Part shown: piece after piece, positions 56,369 through 64,000 of the stretch
Layout: each line of letters opens with the position of its first letter
Position numbering within the stretch: position 1 is the stretch's first letter
Assembly: GCF_030380735.1 (NCBI RefSeq)
Contig: NZ_JAUDRZ010000005.1
Location: 37,238 to 101,237, forward strand
Direction: 5' to 3'
Length of the DNA stretch: 64,000 nucleotides
Source of the DNA: Rhizobium sp. S152
GTDB taxonomy: Bacteria > Pseudomonadota > Alphaproteobacteria > Rhizobiales > Rhizobiaceae
The notes under the pieces: model-generated
Told to the model about the DNA's origin: nothing
The model's database searches: none
Seen by the model: the letters and a program-made list of their open reading frames with translations, nothing else
Program-made: the position numbers and the translations under genes

Positions 56369-58195
56369 TCATCCGGCCTTTGTAGGTTCCAGGCTGAAGT
56401 CGAACCACGCTCGACGATCTTGCCGGTTGAGCACGGCGACCACGGGCGCTCCGTTCTTCAGACTTCCTCTCAGGCCCGATAGAGCCTTGCGCGCGGCGCT
56501 TTGCGGCGTGCTTGCCCAACGAACCACGAACAGAACGGCATCGCAGAGCCGCGCGAGATAGAGCGCATCGACAGCGGTCTCGATCGGCGGCGTGTCGATA
56601 ATGATATAGTCGAAATGCTGCCGCGCGCGTTCGAGCAGCGTATTGACCTTGGGGTTCATGAGCAGATCATCTGTCGGAAATTCCGCCGGACGGGCACCGA
56701 GTATGACGGAAAGGCTCGTCGCGCTGTCGGTCACCACCATGTTGGCGAGCCCGGGGTCCGGCTGGCCGCGCAGCAGGTTGACGAAGGCGGGCATCGGTTC
56801 ACGGTCGACATGGCGATGAATGCTCGGTTTGCGGAGATCGCAATCGATAAGCAGCGTACGCCGCCCGGCAAGCGCATATGTGCGGGCTAGGGCCGTAGCC
56901 AGCGTCGATTTCCCCTCACCCGGCAACGCGGACGATACCATGATCACGATACCTTCCCCACTGTCGGAGGCCGTCCGCATAAGCGCTTGATCGATCGATG
57001 CACGAATCCTGCGGATGGATTCCGAAAATACCGAAAGCGGCGCCGATACGATCGCGTCGGAGAGCCCGCGTCCGTGCGGCTTTCCAAGTTCGCTGCCGCT
57101 CTGTTCCGGCGCGACCGAGGCCAGCGGAGCGCCAAGGACCGCCCCCACCTGATCCTCGCTCGTAAACCCGCCGACGAAGAACTCGCGCAGGAGTGCTGCG
57201 CCCATGCCTGCAAACAGAGCCAGCAATGCAAGGACAAAGAGCATAAGCCCCTTGCGGGGATAGGACGGATCGATCGGAGCGAGCGCTTGGGAGATGATCC
57301 TGCTGTCCGCCATCTGGAGACTGGCCTGCGCCTCGAAATCCTGCAATCGGGCAAGCATGGTCTGGTATTGCGTGCGCGCGATTTGCGCGGCCTGCTGCAG
57401 GCTGTAGAACTGTGTCAGCGTCTCCGACGCCACGTCGCCACCGCCGTTTGCATCGGTCACAAAGCGACCGAACCGTGCGTCTGCGAGACGGAGTTCCGTC
57501 CCCCGGTCAACGTTCGCGGCCGCCGTCAGATCGCCGTGCTTCGCAAGAAAAAGATCGAGCCCCTTTTCGTTGTCGAGCAAGATACCTTTTGCCGCCTCGA
57601 CCTGAAGCTGCAGACTGTTGCGCGCGGCAACCGTACTGGCGACCTTGGCATCGACCTGTTTTCTGATGTAGACGTCAGTGACAAGGTTTGCGAGCCGCGC
57701 CGCCTTGCTGGGATCCTCGGATGTCACGCCTATGGTGATCAGGTAGGTCAGCCCTTCGCGACGAACCCGCAGCGCATCCCTGAAAGTCGCAAGCACCTTG
57801 CCTTGCGCCACATCGGCGCTCCGCATCGTCACCTCGCCCCAGCTGAACACGCTGATCAGTCGGGACAGGAAAGCTTCGCGCGGCCCGAATTCGGGATCCG
57901 CGACCAGATCGCTGGCGCGGATCGCATCAATCAGGACGGCGTCGGATTGGACGATCCGGACTTCTCCCTCCACCCGCGAATTGTCCGTGATCCCGCTTGC
58001 CGAGGCGGCCTCGGGATCAAGAAGGTTTTTGTTGCTGGTATCGACGAGAACAAGCGCTTGCGCGGTAAAACGCGGCGTCAGCAGGAAGACGACTGTAACG
58101 CCCGAGAGAAAAACGATCAGCGCGGTCGCGACAATGATCCGTAGTTGCCGGCGGACGAGCCCGAGAAGCATTCGAAGATCGGTAACCTCGTTCAT
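56369..58195 (-). CDS. Wzz chain-length regulator fused to a bacterial tyrosine kinase (BY-kinase)
   Basis: The 608-residue protein has a Wzz domain with two transmembrane helices (about 18-40 and 315-338) and the periplasmic coiled region between them. A cytoplasmic kinase domain follows, with Walker A SSALPGEGKST, Walker A' LLIDCDLRKP and Walker B YIIIDTPPIE. The Wzz Pro-rich segment is ALAPIDPSYPRKG. The usual C-terminal tyrosine cluster is missing; the last residues are DRRAWFDFSLEPTKAG. It would set chain length and export of the polysaccharide. Confidence 0.92.
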   Translation of the reverse strand: MNEVTDLRMLLGLVRRQLRIIVATALIVFLSGVTVVFLLTPRFTAQALVLVDTSNKNLLDPEAASASGITDNSRVEGEVRIVQSDAVLIDAIRASDLVADPEFGPREAFLSRLISVFSWGEVTMRSADVAQGKVLATFRDALRVRREGLTYLITIGVTSEDPSKAARLANLVTDVYIRKQVDAKVASTVAARNSLQLQVEAAKGILLDNEKGLDLFLAKHGDLTAAANVDRGTELRLADARFGRFVTDANGGGDVASETLTQFYSLQQAAQIARTQYQTMLARLQDFEAQASLQMADSRIISQALAPIDPSYPRKGLMLFVLALLALFAGMGAALLREFFVGGFTSEDQVGAVLGAPLASVAPEQSGSELGKPHGRGLSDAIVSAPLSVFSESIRRIRASIDQALMRTASDSGEGIVIMVSSALPGEGKSTLATALARTYALAGRRTLLIDCDLRKPSIHRHVDREPMPAFVNLLRGQPDPGLANMVVTDSATSLSVILGARPAEFPTDDLLMNPKVNTLLERARQHFDYIIIDTPPIETAVDALYLARLCDAVLFVVRWASTPQSAARKALSGLRGSLKNGAPVVAVLNRQDRRAWFDFSLEPTKAG

Positions 58196-58364
58196 ACGAA
58201 TGCGAACCCCGAATATCTAAAACCAATACCCGCTCAGCCCTGTTAACGAAACACTTACCATAAAATGCTCCAGCTACAACCAGTGATCATTCCCCTGGTT
58301 AATTTCGCTCCGGTCGCACATTTGGCGGACCGCCATCAAGCGATGGAGGTCCGCCACTGTTGGA

Positions 58365-58973
58365 TCAACGGTAGGCTGCGAACAGGCTCTGGATCGCATC
58401 GACCTCGTTCGGCCGGATTTCATGGCCGCCCGAATGCCACTCGGTCGATACCGACGATTTCTCCGTCGTGAAGTAATCGGCCAGGGCCTGCGTCAGGGCC
58501 GGCGGGCAGATCGGGTCGCGCTCGCCCGCCGTGATCAGGATCCTGCGCCCGGCAAGAGCGGGATTTGCCTGCGGCTTGAACGGGATCAACGGATGCAGCA
58601 GCGCCGACGCGTCGAACAGTCCCTTCTCGATCAGCACATTGGCGAGAATATTCGCACCATTGGAAAATCCGAGGCCGAGGATACTGGACGCCTCATATTC
58701 GGCCGCCATGGCCTGGACGAAGCCCGCCATCTTCTCGGTCGCACGCGCCAGGTCCGCCATGTCGTAGACACCCTCGCCCGTGCGCTTGAAGAAGCGTGCC
58801 GCACCATATTCCGACACATCGCCGCGCGGCGATACGATCGTGGCTTCGGGCAAGAGGCGGCGCGCGAAGTCGAAGAACTGGTTCTCGTCGCCGCCCGTTC
58901 CATGCAGGGTAAAGACGATAGGCTTGCCGGGTGCACCGGCCTGCAGCCGGTGCACATATTGATTGTCGATCAT
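58365..58973 (-). CDS. Alpha/beta hydrolase (MhqD-like carboxylesterase)
   Basis: The 202-residue protein has the oxyanion loop HGTGGDENQFF, the nucleophile elbow GFSNGAN (Ser), and Asp and His in the last third (GERDPICPP, WHSGGHEI). In Bacilli MhqD works beside the ring-cleaving dioxygenase MhqO in quinone detoxification. Here too the next gene, 15 bases upstream on the same strand, is an MhqO-like dioxygenase. Substrate is not shown. Confidence 0.88.
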   Translation of the reverse strand: MIDNQYVHRLQAGAPGKPIVFTLHGTGGDENQFFDFARRLLPEATIVSPRGDVSEYGAARFFKRTGEGVYDMADLARATEKMAGFVQAMAAEYEASSILGLGFSNGANILANVLIEKGLFDASALLHPLIPFKPQANPALAGRRILITAGERDPICPPALTQALADYFTTEKSSVSTEWHSGGHEIRPNEVDAIQSLFAAYR

Positions 58974-58988
58974 GTCAATTCTCCTGAC

Positions 58989-59921
58989 TTACCCTTCCAG
59001 CGGCAGCAGATGCTGTTCGAGCAGCCCGCGCAGATGCTGGTGTTGTTCCGGCAGCTTCAGTGCTTCGCCGAGATGCGCCGTATCCTCGTCGCGGTCGAAG
59101 CCGGGCTCGTTGGTCGCGATCTCGAACAGCACGCCGCCCGGCGTGCGGAAATAGATCGCCCAGAAGTAGTCGCGGTCGATAACGGGCGTCACCTGGTAGC
59201 CGGTGTCCATCAGCGCCTTGCGAACCTCGATCTGCTTGGCACGGTTCTCGACGGCGAATGCGACGTGGTGCACGGAGCCGGCGCCCGGCAGCGCGCGAGA
59301 AATGTTCGGCATCGTCTCGAGGTCGATCAGATGCGCGCCATTGCCGCCAGGAATTGTCATCCGCTTCACGCCGTCGCGTTCTTCCTGCACTTCGTAGCCC
59401 ATGAACTTCAGGAGTTCCGACGTCGCGCCGTCGTCGCGCAGCCGCATGGCGACCGAGTGGAAGCCACGGATCGCGTGATCCTCGCTGATGCCACCCTGCG
59501 TCCACGGAAGACGGGCGTCGTCCTTGACCTCGACAAGCGCGAAGCCGTCGCCATCCGGACCGGCGAAATTCAGGCGCCTCTCGCCGAACGTCTCCTCGGC
59601 CTTGATGCCGGTGACGCCGAGCTTGCCGAGACGATCGCTCCAGAAGCCGCTCGAACCCTGCGGGATCGAGAACACCGTGGTGCCCACCTCGCCGGTACCC
59701 GGGCGGCCCTGCGCCATCTTCGGGAACGGGAAGTAGGTCATGATGGTGCCGGGCGCGCCGGTCTCGTCACCATAATAGAGGTGGTAGACATCGGGCGCGT
59801 CGAAGTTGACGGTCTTCTTGACGCGGCGCAGACCAAGCGTGTTGGTGAAGAAGTGGTTGTTGGTGCGGGCATCCTCCGCCATCGACGTGACGTGATGCAG
59901 ACCCTTGATTTGATCGATCAT
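58989..59921 (-). CDS. MhqO-like ring-cleaving dioxygenase (two VOC domains)
   Basis: The 310-residue protein has two vicinal-oxygen-chelate halves. The predicted Fe(II) ligands are His in GLHHVTS, His in SVHHVAFAV and Glu in GGVLFEIATNEPGF. It should cleave hydroquinone or catechol-type rings. The start MIDQIKGLHHVT is the conserved one; the longer frame upstream lacks similarity. It forms an operon with the hydrolase gene. Confidence 0.9.
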   Translation of the reverse strand: MIDQIKGLHHVTSMAEDARTNNHFFTNTLGLRRVKKTVNFDAPDVYHLYYGDETGAPGTIMTYFPFPKMAQGRPGTGEVGTTVFSIPQGSSGFWSDRLGKLGVTGIKAEETFGERRLNFAGPDGDGFALVEVKDDARLPWTQGGISEDHAIRGFHSVAMRLRDDGATSELLKFMGYEVQEERDGVKRMTIPGGNGAHLIDLETMPNISRALPGAGSVHHVAFAVENRAKQIEVRKALMDTGYQVTPVIDRDYFWAIYFRTPGGVLFEIATNEPGFDRDEDTAHLGEALKLPEQHQHLRGLLEQHLLPLEG

Positions 59922-60063
59922 TTCAGACCCCTTTCTTGGCCGTCTTGCGGGCTTCGGATGGGTGATAGATGATCCCTTCGATGCCTCGGGAATAGCCCCG
60001 ACGACCGGAACGCATTGTCTCCCTTTAGTGAACGACATGGAATGCTCGTTCACACGGAAGGGC

Positions 60064-60765
60064 TTAGGTCGCCGATGGATCGGTCGGCAACTGCCAGTCT
60101 ATCGGCGCCCGGCCATGTTCGGCCAGAAACGCATTGGCCTTGGAAAAATGCTTCGAGCCGAAGAAGCCGTTATGCGCCGAAAGCGGCGACGGATGCGGCG
60201 CCTTGAGCACGAGGTGGCGCGATGTATCGACAAAGGCGGCCTTGCGCTGCGCATAGGCACCCCAGAGCATGAAGACGACGGCGTCGCACTCGTCATTGAC
60301 CTTGCGGATGACGGCGTCGGTGAACCGCTCCCAGCCCTTGCCCTGATGCGAGGCGGCCTGCGCCTCCTCCACCGTCAGCACGCTATTCAGCAACAGCACG
60401 CCCTGCCGCGCCCAGTGCTCCAGAAATCCGTGCCGTGCCGGCGCGATTCCGAGATCGCTCTGCATTTCCTTGTAGATGTTGACGAGCGAGGGCGGAATGC
60501 GGACGCCTGGTCGAACGCTGAAGCACAGGCCATGCGCCTGGCCAAGACCGTGATAGGGATCCTGGCCGAGGATCACGACCTTCACATCCTCGAGCGGCGT
60601 CAGATCCAGCGCCCGGAAATACTCCGAGCCCTTGGGAAAGATGCGCTTGCCGCTTTCCTTCTGCGCCACCAGAAAGGCTTTCAGCTGCTGCATGTAAGAG
60701 TTTTCGAACTCCCCGGCGAGAGCGGCCTTCCAGCTCTCCTCGATCGATATCGTCTGCTCGGTCAT
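60064..60765 (-). CDS. ung: Uracil-DNA glycosylase Ung
   Basis: Ung removes uracil from DNA in base-excision repair. The 233-residue protein has the catalytic GQDPYHG motif (Asp) and the DNA-binding HPSPLSAH motif (His), plus [10 protein letters not shown] start at [12 protein letters not shown], with GGGAAG five bases upstream. It is convergent with nothing and stands alone. Confidence 0.97.
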   Translation of the reverse strand: MTEQTISIEESWKAALAGEFENSYMQQLKAFLVAQKESGKRIFPKGSEYFRALDLTPLEDVKVVILGQDPYHGLGQAHGLCFSVRPGVRIPPSLVNIYKEMQSDLGIAPARHGFLEHWARQGVLLLNSVLTVEEAQAASHQGKGWERFTDAVIRKVNDECDAVVFMLWGAYAQRKAAFVDTSRHLVLKAPHPSPLSAHNGFFGSKHFSKANAFLAEHGRAPIDWQLPTDPSAT

Positions 60766-60919
60766 CTTTACTTCCCGGGTTGCCGACAAAACAGCGGCCT
60801 ACCTAAAAAGGCGAATTCGCGGACATTTTAGTCGTCGCTGCCTGTCAAAATTTACGTTCCTCTCGTAAATTGCGTTTAAATCGCTGGCGAATTCAAGCGT
60901 ATCGGGGGACTTATCCGGA

Positions 60920-62344
60920 ATGAAGTTTGGCACGAGCGGGCTGCGCGGCCTCTCCGAGGACCTGAAAGGCAGGGCGTCCGCGCTCTATGCCACCGCCTTC
61001 GGCCGCCACCTTCTTGAGAGCGGCTTGGCGAAACGCGGCGACCACATCCTTGTCGGCCGTGACTTTCGCGATTCCAGCCCGGATATCGCGGCCAACTGCA
61101 CCGATGCCCTCACACGCCTCGGTTTCCGTTTGATCGACTGCGGCACGCTCCCGACGCCGGCGCTCGCCTTGTACGGCCTGGAGCAGAAAGCCGCCTGCCT
61201 GATGGTCACCGGCTCCCATATCCCGGCCGACCGCAACGGCATCAAATTCTACCGGCCCGACGGCGAAATCGACAAGGCGGACGAAGCCGCGATCACGGGC
61301 ACGGCTGCCGAGATCGATCATGCCGGCTTCGCCTTCACGCCGTCGCACACAAAGGCCGATGACAAATCCGCCGAATGCCGGGCGCTGTTCTTCGATCGCA
61401 ACGCCGGTGTGCTGCATGCGGATGCGCTGAGCGGTCTGACGATCGGCGTCTACCAGCACAGCACCGTCGCCCGCGACCTGCTCGTCGATCTGTTGGAGCA
61501 CTACGGCGCCGACGTCGTGCCCTTCGAGCGCTCGGAAACTTTCATCCCCGTTGACACCGAAGCGGTCTCCGACGAAACGATCGCCAAGCTCCGGAAACAC
61601 GCCAGGCAGTCAAAGCTGGATGCGATCGTCTCCGCCGACGGCGATGGCGACCGTCCGCTGGTCAGCGACGAAACCGGCACGCCCCTGCGCGGCGACCTGC
61701 TCGGGCTGATCACCTCAAGCTTCCTCGGCGCCAAGACGGTCGTCACCCCTGTCACCTCGAACTCAGGCATCGAGGCTGCAGGCCACTTCGGCGTGATCCG
61801 TACGCGCGTGGGCTCGCCCTTCGTGATCTCGGGCATGGAAGAGGCGCTCGCATCGGGTGAAGAGCGCGTCGCTGGCTTCGAGGCCAATGGCGGCCTGCTG
61901 ACGGCCAGCGATTTCGTCATCGAGGGACACACGCTCCGCGCGCTGCCGACGCGCGATTGCTTCCTGCCGATACTGGCCGTTCTGTCGCTCGCCGCGTCGA
62001 GAAAGCAGCCGCTGTCCGCAATCGCTGCATCCTACCATCTGCCCGTGGCGGCCGCCGACCGGCTGGAGAACTTTCCGGTGGAAACCAGCACCCGACTAAT
62101 GGCCTATTTGCGCGAGAGCGCCGACAATCTCGCAGCGTTCCTGCAGCCGATCGGCGAGGTTGCCGACACCAGCGACATCGACGGCCTCAGGATAACTTTG
62201 AGCGACAACAGCGTCATCCACTTCCGCCCCTCCGGCAACGCCCCCGAAATGCGATGCTACGTCGAGGCCGAAACCGAAACCGCCGCGGCAAATCTGCTGC
62301 AGGCCGGCCTCGAGCGTATCCGCGCCTGGGCTGGAACCCATTGA
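60920..62344 (+). CDS. Phosphomannomutase (ManB-type)
   Basis: The 474-residue alpha-D-phosphohexomutase has the phospho-serine loop TGSHIP (Ser99), the metal loop DGDGDRPL and the sugar-binding segment EANGG. The C-terminal loop is HFRPSGNAPEMRCYVEAE. It converts mannose-6-P to mannose-1-P, and the next gene makes GDP-mannose from it. Rhizobial homologues are called noeK or manB. It starts at 60920. Confidence 0.92.
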   Translation: MKFGTSGLRGLSEDLKGRASALYATAFGRHLLESGLAKRGDHILVGRDFRDSSPDIAANCTDALTRLGFRLIDCGTLPTPALALYGLEQKAACLMVTGSHIPADRNGIKFYRPDGEIDKADEAAITGTAAEIDHAGFAFTPSHTKADDKSAECRALFFDRNAGVLHADALSGLTIGVYQHSTVARDLLVDLLEHYGADVVPFERSETFIPVDTEAVSDETIAKLRKHARQSKLDAIVSADGDGDRPLVSDETGTPLRGDLLGLITSSFLGAKTVVTPVTSNSGIEAAGHFGVIRTRVGSPFVISGMEEALASGEERVAGFEANGGLLTASDFVIEGHTLRALPTRDCFLPILAVLSLAASRKQPLSAIAASYHLPVAAADRLENFPVETSTRLMAYLRESADNLAAFLQPIGEVADTSDIDGLRITLSDNSVIHFRPSGNAPEMRCYVEAETETAAANLLQAGLERIRAWAGTH

Positions 62345-62372
62345 TATTAAAAAGACCATCCAAGGACACCCG

Positions 62373-63800
62373 ATGACACAGAAGATCGTTCCCGTGATCA
62401 TGGCAGGCGGCAAGGGCACCCGCCTCTGGCCGCTGTCGCGTTCCGCCGCGCCCAAGCAGTTCATCCGCTTCATCGGCGACACGACGCTGTTCCAGGAAAC
62501 CTTGCTGCGCGTGTCCGACAAGGCACTCTACGAACCTGCGATCGTCATCACCAACGAGGAGTTCCGCTTCCTCGTCGCCGAGCAGGCCCGCGAACTCGAC
62601 ATCGGACTGGCCTCCATCCTGCTGGAGCCGATGGCCCGCAACACAGCGGCCGCCGTTGCCGCTGCCGGCGCGTTGGTGCGCGACCGCTTCGGCGAAAACA
62701 CGATCATGCACGTTCTCGCCTCCGACCACGAGATCGACGCCGACGAGGTCTATTTCGACGCGGTGCGCACCGCCATCGCGGCCGCCTCCGAGGGCAAGCT
62801 CGTCACCTTCGGCATCAAGCCGACAGAGCCGGCCACCGGCTACGGCTACATCGAGGGCGGAGAAGCGCTGCCGAGCGGCGCGCTGTCGGTCAAGCGCTTC
62901 ATCGAGAAGCCGCCGCTGACCGAGGCGGAAAAGATGCTGGCATCGGGTGGCTTCTACTGGAACTCCGGCATGTTCATGTTCCCGGTCGCCAAGCTGCTCA
63001 GCGAAATGACGACCTATGCGCCCGCCGTGCTGAAAGCCGCCGGCGATGCCATCGCCCGTGGCGTCAAGGATCTTGATTTCATCCGGCTAGACAAGGCAGC
63101 CTTCGCGGAAAGCCCCGACATTTCTATCGACTACGCGATCATGGAAAAGACCCGCAACGCCGCGGTCGTCCCCTCGCCGTTCAAGTGGTCCGACCTCGGT
63201 AGCTGGGATGCGATCTGGAAGAGCGGCGCCAGTGACGCCGAGGGCAATGTGGCGGCTGCCAACACCACGCTGGTCAACACCCGAAACTCGCTCGTCATGA
63301 CGCATGGCGTGCATCTTGCCGTGCACGGCATGGACGATGTGGCCGTCGTCGCCAGCGAGGACGCCGTCTATGTCGGCCGCCTGCAGGACAGCCAGGAAGT
63401 CGGCGCCATCGTCAAGATGCTCGCCGCCAAATCCGCCACCGCGAAGCTGACGGAAACCCACCCGACCTCCTACCGCCCATGGGGCGGCTACACCTCGATC
63501 TTCAACGGCGACCGCTTCCAGGTGAAGCGCATCTTCGTAACCCCGGGCAAGAAGCTGTCGCTGCAGAAGCATCACCACCGCTCCGAGCACTGGATCGTCG
63601 TCAAGGGAACCGCCGAGGTGACGATCGGCGAGAACGTCCAGATGCTGCGCGAAAACGAATCCGTCTACATCCCGCTCGGCGAAGTCCACCGCCTCGCCAA
63701 TCCAGGAAAGATCCTGCTGGAGCTGATCGAGGTACAGACCGGTTCCTATCTCGGCGAGGACGACATCATCCGCATCGTCGACGAATTCGGGCGTAACTGA
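62373..63800 (+). CDS. manC: Mannose-1-phosphate guanylyltransferase / mannose-6-phosphate isomerase (ManC-type, bifunctional)
   Basis: The 475-residue protein has the pyrophosphorylase motif AGGKGTRLWPLSR and FIEKP in its N-terminal half, and WGxDxW-type VFKWSDLGSWDAIW. The C-terminal cupin has the isomerase segments RPWGGY, KHHHRSEHW and ENESVYIPLGEVHRL. It makes GDP-mannose for polysaccharides. AAGGA lies upstream of the ATG. It is 28 bases after the phosphomannomutase gene and the two clearly form an operon. Confidence 0.95.
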   Translation: MTQKIVPVIMAGGKGTRLWPLSRSAAPKQFIRFIGDTTLFQETLLRVSDKALYEPAIVITNEEFRFLVAEQARELDIGLASILLEPMARNTAAAVAAAGALVRDRFGENTIMHVLASDHEIDADEVYFDAVRTAIAAASEGKLVTFGIKPTEPATGYGYIEGGEALPSGALSVKRFIEKPPLTEAEKMLASGGFYWNSGMFMFPVAKLLSEMTTYAPAVLKAAGDAIARGVKDLDFIRLDKAAFAESPDISIDYAIMEKTRNAAVVPSPFKWSDLGSWDAIWKSGASDAEGNVAAANTTLVNTRNSLVMTHGVHLAVHGMDDVAVVASEDAVYVGRLQDSQEVGAIVKMLAAKSATAKLTETHPTSYRPWGGYTSIFNGDRFQVKRIFVTPGKKLSLQKHHHRSEHWIVVKGTAEVTIGENVQMLRENESVYIPLGEVHRLANPGKILLELIEVQTGSYLGEDDIIRIVDEFGRN

Positions 63801-63900
63801 TCCGCCTCTCCTGTCTTGAACTTGTAGACCTTGGGCTTTAACACGGGTCGCAGCATGGCCGTCCGGCGGTGCTGCGATTGTCGTTTCAGGGAATGGATCC

Positions 63901-64000
63901 ATGCGTATTGTGATGATTGGCTCGGGCTATGTCGGTCTGGTCTCGGGGGCCTGCCTTGCCGATTTCGGCCATCACGTCACCTGCGTCGACAAGTCGGCAG
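63901..64000 (+). CDS. UDP-glucose/GDP-mannose dehydrogenase, 3' truncated
   Basis: The first 33 residues are visible: [16 protein letters not shown] with the GSGYVG NAD-binding motif, then [16 protein letters not shown]. This is the N terminus typical of UDP-glucose 6-dehydrogenase (or GDP-mannose dehydrogenase). GGGAA lies upstream of the ATG. It would supply UDP-glucuronate (or GDP-mannuronate) for surface polysaccharide. The rest lies outside the window. Confidence 0.9.
   Translation, partial: MRIVMIGSGYVGLVSGACLADFGHHVTCVDKSA

Overview
The window looks like a chromosomal segment of a Rhizobium/Agrobacterium-type alphaproteobacterium (order Rhizobiales). The reasons are high GC content with little intergenic DNA, a CtrA/ChpT/SciP cell-cycle cluster, an EipA-type DUF1134 protein, an RpoH1-type heat-shock sigma factor, rhizobial-style urt and liv ABC transporters, and urease genes arranged as ureD-A-B-C and ureE-F-G with extra genes between them. 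The genus assignment is inference from gene content. I found no tRNA, rRNA, CRISPR array, insertion sequence or prophage core.

Layout. 1-3.1 kb: 3' part of an RND efflux pump. 3.2-3.9 kb: a Crp/Fnr regulator with a perfect FNR-type box upstream. 3.9-17.7 kb, almost all on the minus strand: a urea module that reads urtA-B-C-D-E, ureD, ureA, DUF1272 gene, ureB, LprI-like gene, sialyltransferase-like gene, ureC, diguanylate cyclase, ureE, ureF, ureG. 17.9-22.2 kb: divergent from urtA, an NCS1-permease/hybrid histidine kinase fusion overlapping a LuxR-type response regulator. 22.3-24.4 kb: a membrane acyltransferase and a D-2-hydroxyacid dehydrogenase. 24.6-30.1 kb: a branched-chain amino-acid (liv) ABC operon. 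30.5-33.2 kb: a CysQ-like phosphatase, a DUF2793 phage-fibre-like protein and a convergent LuxR solo. 33.6-38.1 kb: cell-cycle cluster (sciP, a small GNAT, fliJ-like, ctrA, an atypical receiver, chpT, eipA-like). 38.3-48.6 kb: housekeeping genes (coiled-coil membrane protein, rRNA/tRNA methyltransferase, RluD-like synthase, rpoH, a large repeat-rich membrane protein, purA, DMT exporter, GNAT). 48.9-58.2 kb: envelope polysaccharide locus (SGNH hydrolase with a large insert, WcaF-like acetyltransferase, Wzy-like and Wzx-like membrane proteins, sugar epimerase, GT4 transferase, Wzz/BY-kinase). 58.4-60.8 kb: MhqD/MhqO-like pair and ung. 60.9-64 kb: GDP-mannose synthesis (phosphomannomutase, ManC) and the start of a UDP-glucose dehydrogenase.

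How the genes work together. Urea is imported by UrtABCDE and hydrolysed by urease, which is matured by UreDEFG. The adjacent transporter-kinase fusion and its regulator are good candidates for sensing a nitrogen compound, such as a nucleobase, allantoin or hydantoin, and controlling this locus. CtrA, its phosphotransfer protein ChpT and its inhibitor SciP lie within 4 kb, with CcrM-type GANTC sites and a CtrA half-site upstream of ctrA. The polysaccharide genes sit next to sugar-nucleotide genes that would supply GDP-mannose and UDP-glucuronate.

The most interesting observations are the GT29 (sialyltransferase)-like protein inside the urease operon, the NCS1-permease sensor kinase with its cysteine-rich linker, the SGNH hydrolase carrying a roughly 400-residue insert, the DUF2793/C1q-like protein paired with a LuxR solo, and the strong unexplained stem-loops around sciP.
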